Shown here: in pieces, positions 8,301 through 14,723 of the stretch
Numbering within the stretch: position 1 is the first letter of the stretch
Layout: each line of letters starts with the position of its first letter
Source: an uncultured Bacillota bacterium
Lineage (GTDB): Bacteria; Bacillota_I; Bacilli_A; RF39; UBA660
NCBI GenBank assembly: GCA_947165195.1
Contig: CAMUZJ010000016.1
Coordinates: 1-17,082 of the forward strand
Length of the DNA: 17,082 bases
Direction: 5' to 3'
Notes under the pieces: model-generated
Databases searched by the model: none
The model's input: the letters and a program-made list of their open reading frames with translations, nothing else
What the model was told of the DNA's origin: nothing
Made by a program: the position numbers and the translations under genes

Positions 8301-9548
8301 TTCAACTCCCTCTAAGAAGTAGTTAGCTGCTTGATAGTGAGCCATTGTCTCTATCTCACTAATATCTAGATTAAATGCTGTTTTAATCAATAGTTCTCCA
8401 TATCCTGTTGAACCTGCACTTCTAATTACAGTCTTTTCTGGTAATTTAGAATATAAATCTAGTAGCATTTCTTTGATAGTATCAACAGGAGTTCCTTTAT
8501 TTCCTCTATAGTTTTCATATAATAGATTTCCATTACTATCGATTGCTACTAGTTTGGCTGTCGTTGATCCAGCATCAATTCCTATAAAGATATCTCCTAT
8601 ATACTCTTCTAATGAGGCAGTTTTTACAGAGTACTTTTCTTGACGTTTCTTAAATTTCTCATAGTCTTTTTCATCAGTAAATAATGCCTCTAGAGAATTG
8701 CTTTCACTTTCTCTAAATTTATCTATTTTTAAAATTAGTTTTTCTACTTGTTCTTGTGTTAAACTTTTCTTTTCTTCTTTATCTAGTGCTGCTCCCATAC
8801 AAACAAATAGTCTTGCATCTTCTGGTATAATAATTTCTTCTTTTTTTAATCCTAAGGTATCGATAAATCGATCTCTTAAAGCTGATAAATAGTTTAGAGG
8901 TCCTCCTAAGAAAATAACATTTCCTTTAATTGGTTTTCCACAAGCTAGTCCACTAATGGTTTGATTGACTACTGCTTGCATAATAGATAGAGCTATATCT
9001 TCTTTTTTTACTCCTTCATTCATTAATGGTTGAATATCTGTTTTTGCAAATACTCCACAGCGAGATGCGATTGGATAAATGGTTTCTCCTTGTTTTGCTA
9101 ATTCATTTAGTCCTTCTGTTGTGGTATTTAAAAGTACTGCCATTTGGTCTAGAAAAGCCCCTGTTCCACCAGCACAAGAGCCATTCATTCTCTGTTCTAT
9201 TGTTTGGTCAAAGTAGATGATTTTTGCATCTTCTCCCCCTAATTCTATGGCAACATCGGCTCCAGCTGCATATTCTGCTATAGCATCTTTACAGGCAATT
9301 ACTTCTTGTACAAAATTTATTTTTAAATAATTTGCTAAAGCAATTGCTCCACTACCAGTTAAAGTTAAGGTATAGGTACAATTACTATGTTCTTTTAATA
9401 ACTCTTTTAGTAAATCTTTAATGGTTTTTTTCGTATCGGAATAATGTCTCCGATAATCTTTATATACTATATTTTTTTTATTATCTAGAGCTACTATTTT
9501 AACAGTAGTAGACCCAATATCTAATCCAACATTTAATACTTTTTTCAT
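5319..9548 (-). CDS. Giant fused acyl-CoA dehydratase activase / 2-hydroxyacyl-CoA dehydratase-like protein
   Basis: A 1409-aa protein of the COG1924-COG3580-COG3581 fusion type. Two BcrAD/BadFG-like ATPase (activase) domains come first, at about 5-255 (GLDIGSTTVK) and 320-580 (GIDAGSTTAK). Each has a cysteine pair spaced 39 residues, C125/C164 (GSCAGGTG, SRCGVF) and C445/C484 (EACSSGCG, SRCTVF), the spacing of C127/C166 that binds the shared 4Fe-4S cluster in HgdC. A CQKCQNHC cluster (610-617) and C635 follow. A DUF2229-like part comes next (about 670-890, SVCYPAK at C723). The dehydratase D-component-like part (about 1010-1400) has NDSCYPA (C1059), GGGCRATNYIG (C1094) and QPFACLPNHIVGKA (C1352). 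Known activases use ATP to drive low-potential electron transfer to the dehydratase; the substrate of these large fusions is unknown. AGGAG precedes ATG 9548. The gene lies 16 nt after the membrane-anchored gene and 8 nt before the metallopeptidase. Confidence 0.95.
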   Translation of the reverse strand: MKKVLNVGLDIGSTTVKIVALDNKKNIVYKDYRRHYSDTKKTIKDLLKELLKEHSNCTYTLTLTGSGAIALANYLKINFVQEVIACKDAIAEYAAGADVAIELGGEDAKIIYFDQTIEQRMNGSCAGGTGAFLDQMAVLLNTTTEGLNELAKQGETIYPIASRCGVFAKTDIQPLMNEGVKKEDIALSIMQAVVNQTISGLACGKPIKGNVIFLGGPLNYLSALRDRFIDTLGLKKEEIIIPEDARLFVCMGAALDKEEKKSLTQEQVEKLILKIDKFRESESNSLEALFTDEKDYEKFKKRQEKYSVKTASLEEYIGDIFIGIDAGSTTAKLVAIDSNGNLLYENYRGNKGTPVDTIKEMLLDLYSKLPEKTVIRSAGSTGYGELLIKTAFNLDISEIETMAHYQAANYFLEGVESIIDIGGQDMKYIKIKDGAVDSIMLNEACSSGCGSFIETLAKSLNMTVQEFVDLAVKSTSPIDLGSRCTVFMNSKIKQTQKEGRPLSDIFAGLSYSVVRNALQKVMKIRDNETLGKKIVVQGGTFLNDAVLRAFEKITGKEVVRPNIAGLMGAYGVALIALDNFKQYEDKDVKSSILTPEEINNLEITTSHARCQKCQNHCSLTINKFNKKIFVSGNRCERGSGNNGSTTNLPNMYSWKYDRLFNYTPLENAPRGTIGIPRVLNMYEDYPLWFTILTNLGFKVIISDHSNRRIYEKGIESMPSESVCYPAKLVHGHIINLLEKDITTIFYPCIMFENQEFVTSDNHYNCPIVQSYSEAIKLNVEDLEKKHIKFMNPFLPLTEDGMLKRFLELEEFKEYNFTKEELKKAIKAGFEEQKKFKEEVRKKGEEFMDYIEKHNEKAIVLAGRPYHLDKEVNHGIDTMINSLGLAVLTEDSICHLSKISSKLRVVDQWSYHSRVYHAADVVSQHPNMELVNLNSFGCGLDAIVTDQAEEILRFNNRLYTTIKIDEINNLGANKIRIRSLIASMNKREAKKEDYKTYHYTKNYFKEADKTHTLLFPDMSSAHFKLFEKMLNSEGYKAVYLRDTSDETVETGLKYVNNDSCYPAIIVTGQLIHELKSGKYDLDNTSVIITQTGGGCRATNYIGLIRKALRDAGLENISILSFNLSGLEKEQAFKITPSLANKAIQGVIYGDLLMKLLYATRPYEVKEGVTQSVYDKWQDTCAKAVEKGSYKEFRKNIKTIVEDFENIKIKKKDLPKVGIVGEILIKYHAFGNDHLVEKLEAEGAEVCVPELMGFVKYCCYNGMVKEKLLKTSKLSAFINHQALNLIDFYERPVKKALQGTRYRQVTNIYELAHNVEGILSTGNQTGEGWFLTAEMVELIKDGISNVVCVQPFACLPNHIVGKAVIKAIRSKYREANIVAIDYDPGASHTNQTNRIKLMLTVAKENMEKNKK

Positions 9549-9564
9549 TTACTGCACTCTCCTA

Positions 9565-10257
9565 CTATTTTGATATTATGATTGAATTCATGAAATCTTG
9601 AATTACTTCTTCTGTAAAATAATCTAAATTGGTAAACTGAAATGTATAGGTATTTTTTTTATAGGTAATATATAATTCTCTACTATTAGAACTTGTATGA
9701 AGAAGATATCCACTATAATCTCCTTCTACTAAATCCATACTATGCATAAGGGGAATAAACTCTATTGCATATTTTTGTAAGTAGTAGTTTCTTTTTATAT
9801 CCCGATTGAATTGAAAAATAGTGGTTTTATGATTTACAGCTTCTTTAATCAAACCAAACAATTCTATATCGGATACTATTTTATTATCTTTTACTATTTT
9901 AGCCCATTCTAAAGAGTTACTATTTTGTAGCTTTTCTACAAAAGAAGTTGTCTTTTTCATTTCAAAGGTTGTATCATCATCCTTTTTGCATTGATAAGTA
10001 TTTTCTATTTCTTTACATTCAAATTCTGTAAAAATATTTTTTATGGTTATGTTATTATATTCTAAAGTCTCTCTTGTGTCTAACTCTTCAGAAGTAATTA
10101 CTTTCAAATCTTCTATGATTAATCCTTGTGCAATTTTTTCTACTTTTTCTTGTTCTTTTTCTTCTATGGTATATTTATGAATAGTATTTATTTTCCATAG
10201 GAAGAAGACAGCTATAGCAAGAAAAATAATCAACGTAGTCATTATTTTTTTCTTCAT
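9565..10257 (-). CDS. Membrane-anchored extracytoplasmic protein, function unknown
   Basis: A 230-aa protein with a short basic start (MKKKIM) and one hydrophobic segment at about residues 6-21. The rest is soluble and hydrophilic, which suggests an N-terminal anchor with the body outside the membrane. There is no lipobox cysteine. Two cysteines 9 residues apart (C81, C90) could form a disulfide. The C-terminal part (about 165-225) alternates hydrophobic and polar residues like a small alpha/beta domain. GAGGT stands about 8 nt before ATG 10257. It is the first gene of an operon with the giant dehydratase (16-nt gap), under an extended -10 promoter at 10276-10305. I do not recognise the family; the operon link is the only functional hint. 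Confidence 0.8.
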   Translation of the reverse strand: MKKKIMTTLIIFLAIAVFFLWKINTIHKYTIEEKEQEKVEKIAQGLIIEDLKVITSEELDTRETLEYNNITIKNIFTEFECKEIENTYQCKKDDDTTFEMKKTTSFVEKLQNSNSLEWAKIVKDNKIVSDIELFGLIKEAVNHKTTIFQFNRDIKRNYYLQKYAIEFIPLMHSMDLVEGDYSGYLLHTSSNSRELYITYKKNTYTFQFTNLDYFTEEVIQDFMNSIIISK

Positions 10258-10275
10258 AATTTTACCTCTTGATAT

Positions 10276-10305
10276 ATTATAACACGTATTCTAAGAATTA
10301 GTAAA
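10276..10305 (-). promoter_or_regulatory. Promoter of the dehydratase operon
   Basis: Minus strand: TTTACT (10305-10300), an 18-nt spacer, then TATAAT (10281-10276) preceded by TGT, an extended -10. The spacer contains the odd palindrome ATTCTTAGAAT (10298-10288). The start codon at 10257 lies 18 nt downstream of the -10. A terminator directly upstream (10321-10355) makes this an independent transcription unit. Confidence 0.65.
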
Positions 10306-10320
10306 TTGCTGAAAATATCC

Positions 10321-10355
10321 AAAAAAAAAGAAAATCATTCCTCTTATAATTTTCT
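10321..10355 (-). terminator. Rho-independent terminator after the frameshifted small gene
   Basis: AGAAAATTAT (10355-10346) pairs with ATGATTTTCT (10338-10329), 10 bp including one G-U wobble, with a 7-nt loop, and continues into eight further T (10328-10321). The stem begins inside the TAG stop (10356-10354) of the frame reached only after a frameshift in the upstream gene, which supports 10354 as the real gene end. Confidence 0.8.
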
Positions 10356-10655
10356 ATTTGGCTTTTTGCTTAGTTTTATCAGAATTAACATTAAAGTTAT
10401 TTTTACTATAATTATTAAGGAATTCCAACTTAGCTTTATAATATTTTATTTTTTCTTCTCTACTTAAAGTTTCTAATAATTTTTTTCTTCTTGTTCTATA
10501 TTGATTATTTGAGTATCATCCCTGTATTGCATTCTTACTTCTTCTGCATCTTTTTTATTTTCTTTTAAGTTTTTCTTCTCTTGTAGTTCTTTTCTAAGTA
10601 GTTCTCTAGCATATACTTTGTTGCCTATTATAAAATCATAACTTGTAATTTTCAT
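10354..10655 (-). CDS. Small charged protein gene interrupted by a -1 frameshift at an A7 run
   Basis: The frame from ATG 10655 (GAGAGGTG about 6 nt upstream) gives MKITSYDFIIGNKVYARELL and continues as a charged helix, but stops at 10473-10475 after 60 aa. At the end of that frame is GAA AAA AAT (A7 at 10486-10480), the form X XXY YYZ. A shift of -1 there leads into a second open frame, LLETLSREEKIKYYKAKLEF onward, with the same Lys/Glu-rich character. It ends at TAG 10356-10354, exactly at a terminator. The joined product would be 100 aa, probably cytoplasmic and largely helical. It could be programmed frameshifting, a recent inactivating indel, or an assembly error in a homopolymer. The family is not recognised. 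Confidence 0.6.
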
Positions 10656-10696
10656 ATAAACACCTCTCTAAAATATTAGTAGGTAGTGTGTAATAT

Positions 10697-10702
10697 ATTA
10701 TA
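10697..10702 (-). promoter_or_regulatory. Candidate -10 box (TATAAT) for the small frameshifted gene
   Basis: A perfect TATAAT on the minus strand lies in the 69-nt gap after the upstream gene's stop (10725) and 41 nt before the ATG at 10655. There is no TG extension and no good -35, so this may instead be chance in AT-rich DNA. Confidence 0.3.
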
Positions 10703-10724
10703 CCTTTATTTTTATATTATTTTT

Positions 10725-11453
10725 CTATATTTTCTTTTTTATCTGATAGACAGGTTTCTTGTAATTTATTTTATATTTATGAATTAGTAATTCTTTTTTT
10801 AGATGTAATAGTTTTTTCTTTTGTTCTAGTATGCTTTGTGGACTTTCGTTATACTCATTTAGTCCTTCTACGAATAAATCTCGATTGTCGTATTTATTGG
10901 TTAAGTTTTTGATATGTTTTTGTATTTTCTCATATCCATATTGTACGGCATTACCTCTTGCTAATAAGATATTTGTTTTAGACATATCATAATTGGTTGT
11001 AAATAATACTTCTCCTGTTTGTTCTTTTTCTTTTGTTTTTAAGATTAATGGAAAATCATTGTGTCCAACTTGGAATGATAAATTGACAAAAGCGGATGGT
11101 GTAGAAACATTTCGAAAAAAGTTTTTATCGTACGCATCCATTTTTGTAATAATTTCTTTTTCTTCTAATTTATTCCATAATTGTTGTTTTTTTTCTTTGT
11201 AGTTTTTCTTTCTATTATGCATGTATATTAGGTTATAGAATGGTAATAGTAGAATAGCTGTTTCAAACTTGGTACCTTTCGATGCTACCTCATCAACAAC
11301 CCTCTCAAACTCTTCTATTTTTTCTGGTACTAATTTATATTCTTTGTTGGCTAAATCCATATAGAGTTGTTCATTAAATTTTCTCATAGATAATGTAGAT
11401 TTTATAATGGATAAAGACCATAGCCATGAGGCAAGAATTGCTATTAGTTTCAT
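10725..11453 (-). CDS. Membrane-associated protein with two hydrophobic segments, function unknown
   Basis: A 242-aa protein starting MKLIAILASWLWSLSIIKST. ATG 11453 is preferred because AAGGGGG lies about 8 nt upstream; the open frame extends 7 codons further only through a TTG start that lies within the promoter leader. There is one hydrophobic segment at about 2-19 and a second at about 63-79 (FETAILLLPFYNLIYMH), and the remainder is hydrophilic. The C-terminal 45 residues are very Lys-rich. No catalytic motif is visible. It has a strong promoter of its own (11481-11509) that overlaps the end of the DUF1292 gene. The family is not recognised. Confidence 0.75.
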   Translation of the reverse strand: MKLIAILASWLWSLSIIKSTLSMRKFNEQLYMDLANKEYKLVPEKIEEFERVVDEVASKGTKFETAILLLPFYNLIYMHNRKKNYKEKKQQLWNKLEEKEIITKMDAYDKNFFRNVSTPSAFVNLSFQVGHNDFPLILKTKEKEQTGEVLFTTNYDMSKTNILLARGNAVQYGYEKIQKHIKNLTNKYDNRDLFVEGLNEYNESPQSILEQKKKLLHLKKELLIHKYKINYKKPVYQIKKKI

Positions 11454-11480
11454 ATGATAATCCCCCTTTTTCAAGGGTAT

Positions 11481-11509
11481 ATTGTATCATAGAATTGAAT
11501 TTTTGACAA
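11481..11509 (-). promoter_or_regulatory. Strong promoter (TTGTCA-N17-TACAAT, extended -10)
   Basis: Minus strand: TTGTCA (11509-11504, five of six consensus), a 17-nt spacer and TGATACAAT (11489-11481), an extended -10. It starts next to the stop codon of the DUF1292 gene (11512-11510) and drives the gene beginning at 11453. It has the best consensus match of the promoters in the window. Confidence 0.75.
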
Positions 11510-11761
11510 TTACTTATATTCTTTGATAATTTCTTCTAGTAATTGTAATCCTATTTTTTTATCACGATTGGATGTTATTTTGATAAGTTGAATATTTCCG
11601 TCTACTTCTTTATATAGCGCATAATATAAGTTTAATTTTTGATTAGTAATTTTTCTATCTGTGTATATGATAAAGTCTTTATTAGTTTCTTCATCATGAT
11701 AGGTTGCTATTACATCACATGTAATTTTTTGATTATTTTTATCTATTATTTCGAATTTCAT
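11510..11761 (-). CDS. DUF1292 family protein (YrzB-like)
   Basis: An 83-aa acidic/basic mixed protein with the DUF1292 pattern: CDVIATYHDEETNKDFIIYT near residues 15-34, an LYYALYKEVDGNIQLIKI stretch, and a C-terminal LLEEIIKEY helix. Family members are small cytoplasmic proteins of Bacillota, often near Holliday-junction resolvase or alanyl-tRNA synthetase genes; their function is unknown. That usual neighbourhood is absent here. The ATG follows the stop of the upstream gene by one base and has no good ribosome site of its own, so translation is probably coupled. Confidence 0.8.
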   Translation of the reverse strand: MKFEIIDKNNQKITCDVIATYHDEETNKDFIIYTDRKITNQKLNLYYALYKEVDGNIQLIKITSNRDKKIGLQLLEEIIKEYK

Positions 11762-11762
11762 A

Positions 11763-12335
11763 TTATTTTTTTAATACTAGTACTGCTTCTTCTTTAGGAG
11801 TAATTTTTTCTCCTCCTTGTTTAGAAGAAAAATCCCAGTAACTAGTAATGGTATCCTCTTGTAGAACACGACTTCCTCTTACTATATTTTTTTCTAGTTT
11901 TAATTTTCCTTCTTCATCATAACTTGTCTTAAATCCTATATCTTCTAATACGCTTGCTGGAATAATATAGGCCTTACTTCCATCATTTTTATTGACTGTT
12001 TCTGGATATAAAACAAGTTCTTCACTGTCTATATATTCTCCTGCTTTCTCATATTTGATAACGGCATCTGTTATTCCTTGTTTTTTTAATTCTTCTTGCA
12101 TTTTTGGTATTTGATGAGTTGCAATTCCTTCTGGTACACCATTCTTTTCTTTTCCAAAAGAATTCATAATACGGGTAGTTAGACATAGTTTTTCTGTATG
12201 ATTGGTTGTTGCTTCATTTATTGCTAATCCTATTCCACTTGCTAGAATTACTCCTAAAATTCCCGCTCCTGTATATTTTATAATTTTTTCATTCTTTAGT
12301 TTTGTAAAATTTTTAATATTAAATTTATTTTGCAT
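11763..12335 (-). CDS. Single-pass membrane protein, function unknown
   Basis: A 190-aa protein with a basic N-terminus (1-20), one membrane helix at about 22-40 (TGAGILGVILASGIGLAI), and a soluble C-terminal domain of about 145 residues. The positive-inside rule suggests the domain lies outside the cell. It contains one cysteine (C51) and no recognised catalytic motif. AGGGGGA stands about 6 nt before ATG 12335. It forms a tight pair with the DUF1292 gene (1-nt gap) and has its own promoter at 12367-12395. The family is not recognised. Confidence 0.8.
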   Translation of the reverse strand: MQNKFNIKNFTKLKNEKIIKYTGAGILGVILASGIGLAINEATTNHTEKLCLTTRIMNSFGKEKNGVPEGIATHQIPKMQEELKKQGITDAVIKYEKAGEYIDSEELVLYPETVNKNDGSKAYIIPASVLEDIGFKTSYDEEGKLKLEKNIVRGSRVLQEDTITSYWDFSSKQGGEKITPKEEAVLVLKK

Positions 12336-12366
12336 AATTATCCCCCTGCTTAAAATGATATTTTTT

Positions 12367-12395
12367 ATTATAATGAATTTCTATTTACTTTGCAA
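12367..12395 (-). promoter_or_regulatory. Promoter (TTGCAA-N17-TATAAT) of the membrane protein/DUF1292 pair
   Basis: Minus strand: TTGCAA (12395-12390), a 17-nt spacer and a perfect TATAAT (12372-12367), 32 nt before the start at 12335. The -35 lies inside the last codons of the DUF1653 gene, so promoter and upstream coding sequence overlap. Confidence 0.65.
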
Positions 12396-12630
12396 CACTT
12401 TTAATATCTTGTAATTCGAATCGATATTTTTGTTTAACATCCGGATATTTTTCGTGATCTACTTCACTTAAAAACATCTCTTTAGGTCTTACCCAAAGTC
12501 CTCCATCTTCATATAATCTTCTATAAAGTACTAATTCCTCTTTGGTTTCAGAGTGCTTGCATACATCTTCTACTAAATAGTAATCTCCTTTAAAGTGTTT
12601 ATAAATTCCATGTATTTTTAATTCGTTCAT
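12385..12630 (-). CDS. DUF1653 family protein
   Basis: An 81-aa protein that matches DUF1653 through nearly its whole length: GIYKHFKGDYYLVEDVCKHS (8-27), an LVLYRRLY stretch, GLWVRPKEMFLSEVD (44-58) and KYPDVKQKYRFEL (61-73). The family is small, soluble and widespread; its biochemical role is unknown. ATG 12630 is preceded by GGAGGG at about 6 nt. It lies 34 nt after the PBP gene, with an extended -10 promoter in that gap, so it may be transcribed both with the PBP and alone. Confidence 0.9.
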   Translation of the reverse strand: MNELKIHGIYKHFKGDYYLVEDVCKHSETKEELVLYRRLYEDGGLWVRPKEMFLSEVDHEKYPDVKQKYRFELQDIKSVAK

Positions 12631-12640
12631 ACTTTTCCCT

Positions 12641-12660
12641 CCATAATATGGATTATATCA
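12641..12660 (-). promoter_or_regulatory. Extended -10 promoter of the DUF1653 gene with palindrome
   Basis: Minus-strand TGATATAAT (12660-12652) is a perfect TGnTATAAT, just after the PBP stop (12667-12665). The best -35 is a poor TTGCTT (12679-12674) with a 16-nt spacer. The odd palindrome CCATATTATGG (12651-12641) lies where transcription would begin and just before the ribosome site, a possible operator. Confidence 0.55.
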
Positions 12661-12664
12661 CAAT

Positions 12665-14569
12665 TTAACCTAAAAGCAATTTTACAACTCCTCCATCTTC
12701 TTGCATATCACCGGGATTGGGTGTTTGTTCTAATACTTTTTCTCCACTACCTGAATATTCTATTTGGAAGTTAACAAGTAATTTTTTAGCTTCACTCACA
12801 CTTTTTCCAACAACATTAGGTACTTCATACATAATCTTATCATTCCATTCATAGTCTTTTTCTACTTCTTCTGTTTGCTTTTCAATTCCTAATGTATCAA
12901 TAATATCTAGTAGAATTCTTCTAGCAATCGGTGTTGTTGTATAGCTTGATAAAAGAGCTGTTTTTTTTGGATTATCAATTGCTAAATAAAAGACTGCTTG
13001 TGGATCATTTGCTGGTACAACTGACATAAAAGACATAATATAGTTACCCACTAAGTACCTACCATTTTCTACTTTTTGAGCAGTACCTGTTTTTCCGCCT
13101 ATTCGATATCCTTCAATATAGGCAGACTTTCCTCCACCTTTTGCAACTACATACTCTAAGGCTCTACGCATAATTAAAGACGTTTCACTACTAATGGTTT
13201 TTCGAATTAGTTTTTTATTATTTTCTTGAATAATGGTATTCGTACCACCTTCAGAAATACTCTTTACAATATAAGGCTGGTATAAGTAACCACCATTTAC
13301 AACAGAGGCAACTGCTGCGACTTGTTGTATAGGGGTAACGGATACTCCTTGTCCAAAAGCAGTAGTTGATAGTTCTACATTTCCAACACGCTCTAAATCA
13401 AAGATAATACCAGTTGCTTCTCCATTTAAATCAACTCCTGTCTTATCTCCAAAACCAAATTTATGAATATAGGAAAATAGTCTATCTTTTCCAAGGGTTT
13501 GCCCTAGTTTTACAAATCCTGGATTACAAGAGTTTTGTAGTACTTGTAAAAAAGTTTGGTCTCCATGTCCTCCTGCTTTCCAACATCTAAGAGTAGAACC
13601 ATCTACTTTGACACTACCAGAATCATAAAAATGGTCTTTGTCTAAATCGACTATTTTTTCTTCTACTGCCGATGACATAGTAATAATTTTAAAAGTACTT
13701 CCAGGCTCATATGATGACCATATCGGTAAATTACGACTTAGTACTTCACTAGAGTAATCTTGATAATGATTAGGGTCATAATCAGGGCGAGATGCCATTC
13801 CAAGGATTTCTCCACTTTTTGGGTCCATGACAATTGCTAGGGCATTATCTGGAGAAAACATATCAACAATATTATCTAATTCTCTTTCTAGAGACTTTTG
13901 AATATTAATGTCAATGGTTAGATTAATATTCATCCCATTGGTTGGCTCTACATAGATTTCTGACATATTAAGTTTATTTCCTTTGGCATCAGAAAAGTAC
14001 TTTATAGCTCCACTACTCCCTGTTAAATACTCATCATATTGAAGCTCTAATCCAGAAAGTCCTTGATTATCAATTCCTACATATCCTAAAGAGTGTGATA
14101 ATAAATTCTTATATGGATAATTTCTTTTTGACTCTTTTACTAGATATACTCCATCATAATTTAAGGCCGATATTTTATCTGCTACTTCAAAAGATAATCT
14201 TCTTCCTTCTGGATGAACCCTTTCAATGGAAGTAACTTTATAAACATGTTCTTTCATATCTTCATAAGATACTCCTAATATTTCTGCTAAGTTTTTTGTT
14301 ACTTCTTCTTTATTTTTTATTTGATTGGGTATTAATACTAAACTAGTAGTAGTTAGATTATCTGCTAGTACTACTCCATTTCTATCGGTAATGATTCCTC
14401 TATCTGCCTCTACTGGTAACTCTCTACTCCATAGAGAAGATGCATATTTTTTTAGTTTATTATAATCAATTACTTGTATATAAAAAACTCTTAATATAAT
14501 TAAGATAAATACACATACCATCATAATAAATAATATTTTTATTCTTTTATTAACATTTTTTAAGAACAT
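12665..14569 (-). CDS. Class B penicillin-binding protein with one PASTA domain (SpoVD/FtsI type)
   Basis: A 634-aa transpeptidase that cross-links peptidoglycan on the outer face of the membrane. It has a membrane anchor at about 11-30, a PBP dimerisation domain (about 50-210, with the ADRGIITDRNG motif at 55-65), then the transpeptidase domain with STFK (S291, K294), SCN (347-349) and KTGT (493-496), and one C-terminal PASTA domain (about 580-634). Length and single PASTA match Bacillus SpoVD (646 aa) rather than PBP2B. C329 and C348 lie 38 and 57 residues after the catalytic serine, the same offsets as the redox-controlled C332/C351 of SpoVD (S294). It may be the sporulation enzyme or the division FtsI of this organism; with no other spore or division gene in view, I give no symbol. 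GAGGTGG precedes ATG 14569. Confidence 0.95.
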   Translation of the reverse strand: MFLKNVNKRIKILFIMMVCVFILIILRVFYIQVIDYNKLKKYASSLWSRELPVEADRGIITDRNGVVLADNLTTTSLVLIPNQIKNKEEVTKNLAEILGVSYEDMKEHVYKVTSIERVHPEGRRLSFEVADKISALNYDGVYLVKESKRNYPYKNLLSHSLGYVGIDNQGLSGLELQYDEYLTGSSGAIKYFSDAKGNKLNMSEIYVEPTNGMNINLTIDINIQKSLERELDNIVDMFSPDNALAIVMDPKSGEILGMASRPDYDPNHYQDYSSEVLSRNLPIWSSYEPGSTFKIITMSSAVEEKIVDLDKDHFYDSGSVKVDGSTLRCWKAGGHGDQTFLQVLQNSCNPGFVKLGQTLGKDRLFSYIHKFGFGDKTGVDLNGEATGIIFDLERVGNVELSTTAFGQGVSVTPIQQVAAVASVVNGGYLYQPYIVKSISEGGTNTIIQENNKKLIRKTISSETSLIMRRALEYVVAKGGGKSAYIEGYRIGGKTGTAQKVENGRYLVGNYIMSFMSVVPANDPQAVFYLAIDNPKKTALLSSYTTTPIARRILLDIIDTLGIEKQTEEVEKDYEWNDKIMYEVPNVVGKSVSEAKKLLVNFQIEYSGSGEKVLEQTPNPGDMQEDGGVVKLLLG

Positions 14570-14613
14570 ATTCCACCTCTAGTAGAATATATGTCTTTTT
14601 TTAGAAAAAAATT

Positions 14614-14643
14614 AGTATAATAAAAAGCCATAAACACATTCAA
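14614..14643 (-). promoter_or_regulatory. Candidate promoter of the PBP gene
   Basis: Minus strand: TTGAAT (14643-14638), an 18-nt spacer and TATACT (14619-14614), 44 nt upstream of the PBP start. It lies in the 154-nt gap after the abiEii stop, where I see no convincing terminator and no other gene. Confidence 0.5.
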
Positions 14644-14723
14644 AGTTATGACTTTCTACTTTTAAATTTATGCTAACACCAATGCATTTTAACTTACTAT
14701 TTCACTTATAATAACAAGTTTTA

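Noticed and set aside
11466..11480. CCCTT-GAAA-AAGGG hairpin covering the ribosome site of the gene at 10725-11453
   Set aside because: From the strong -10 at 11481-11486 the start point falls after the CCC of the left arm, so the stem is unlikely to be transcribed from this promoter.
14570..14723. Small RNA or terminator between abiEii and the PBP gene
   Set aside because: Only 4-5 bp stems and no U-tract at a stem; nothing beyond the PBP promoter can be supported.
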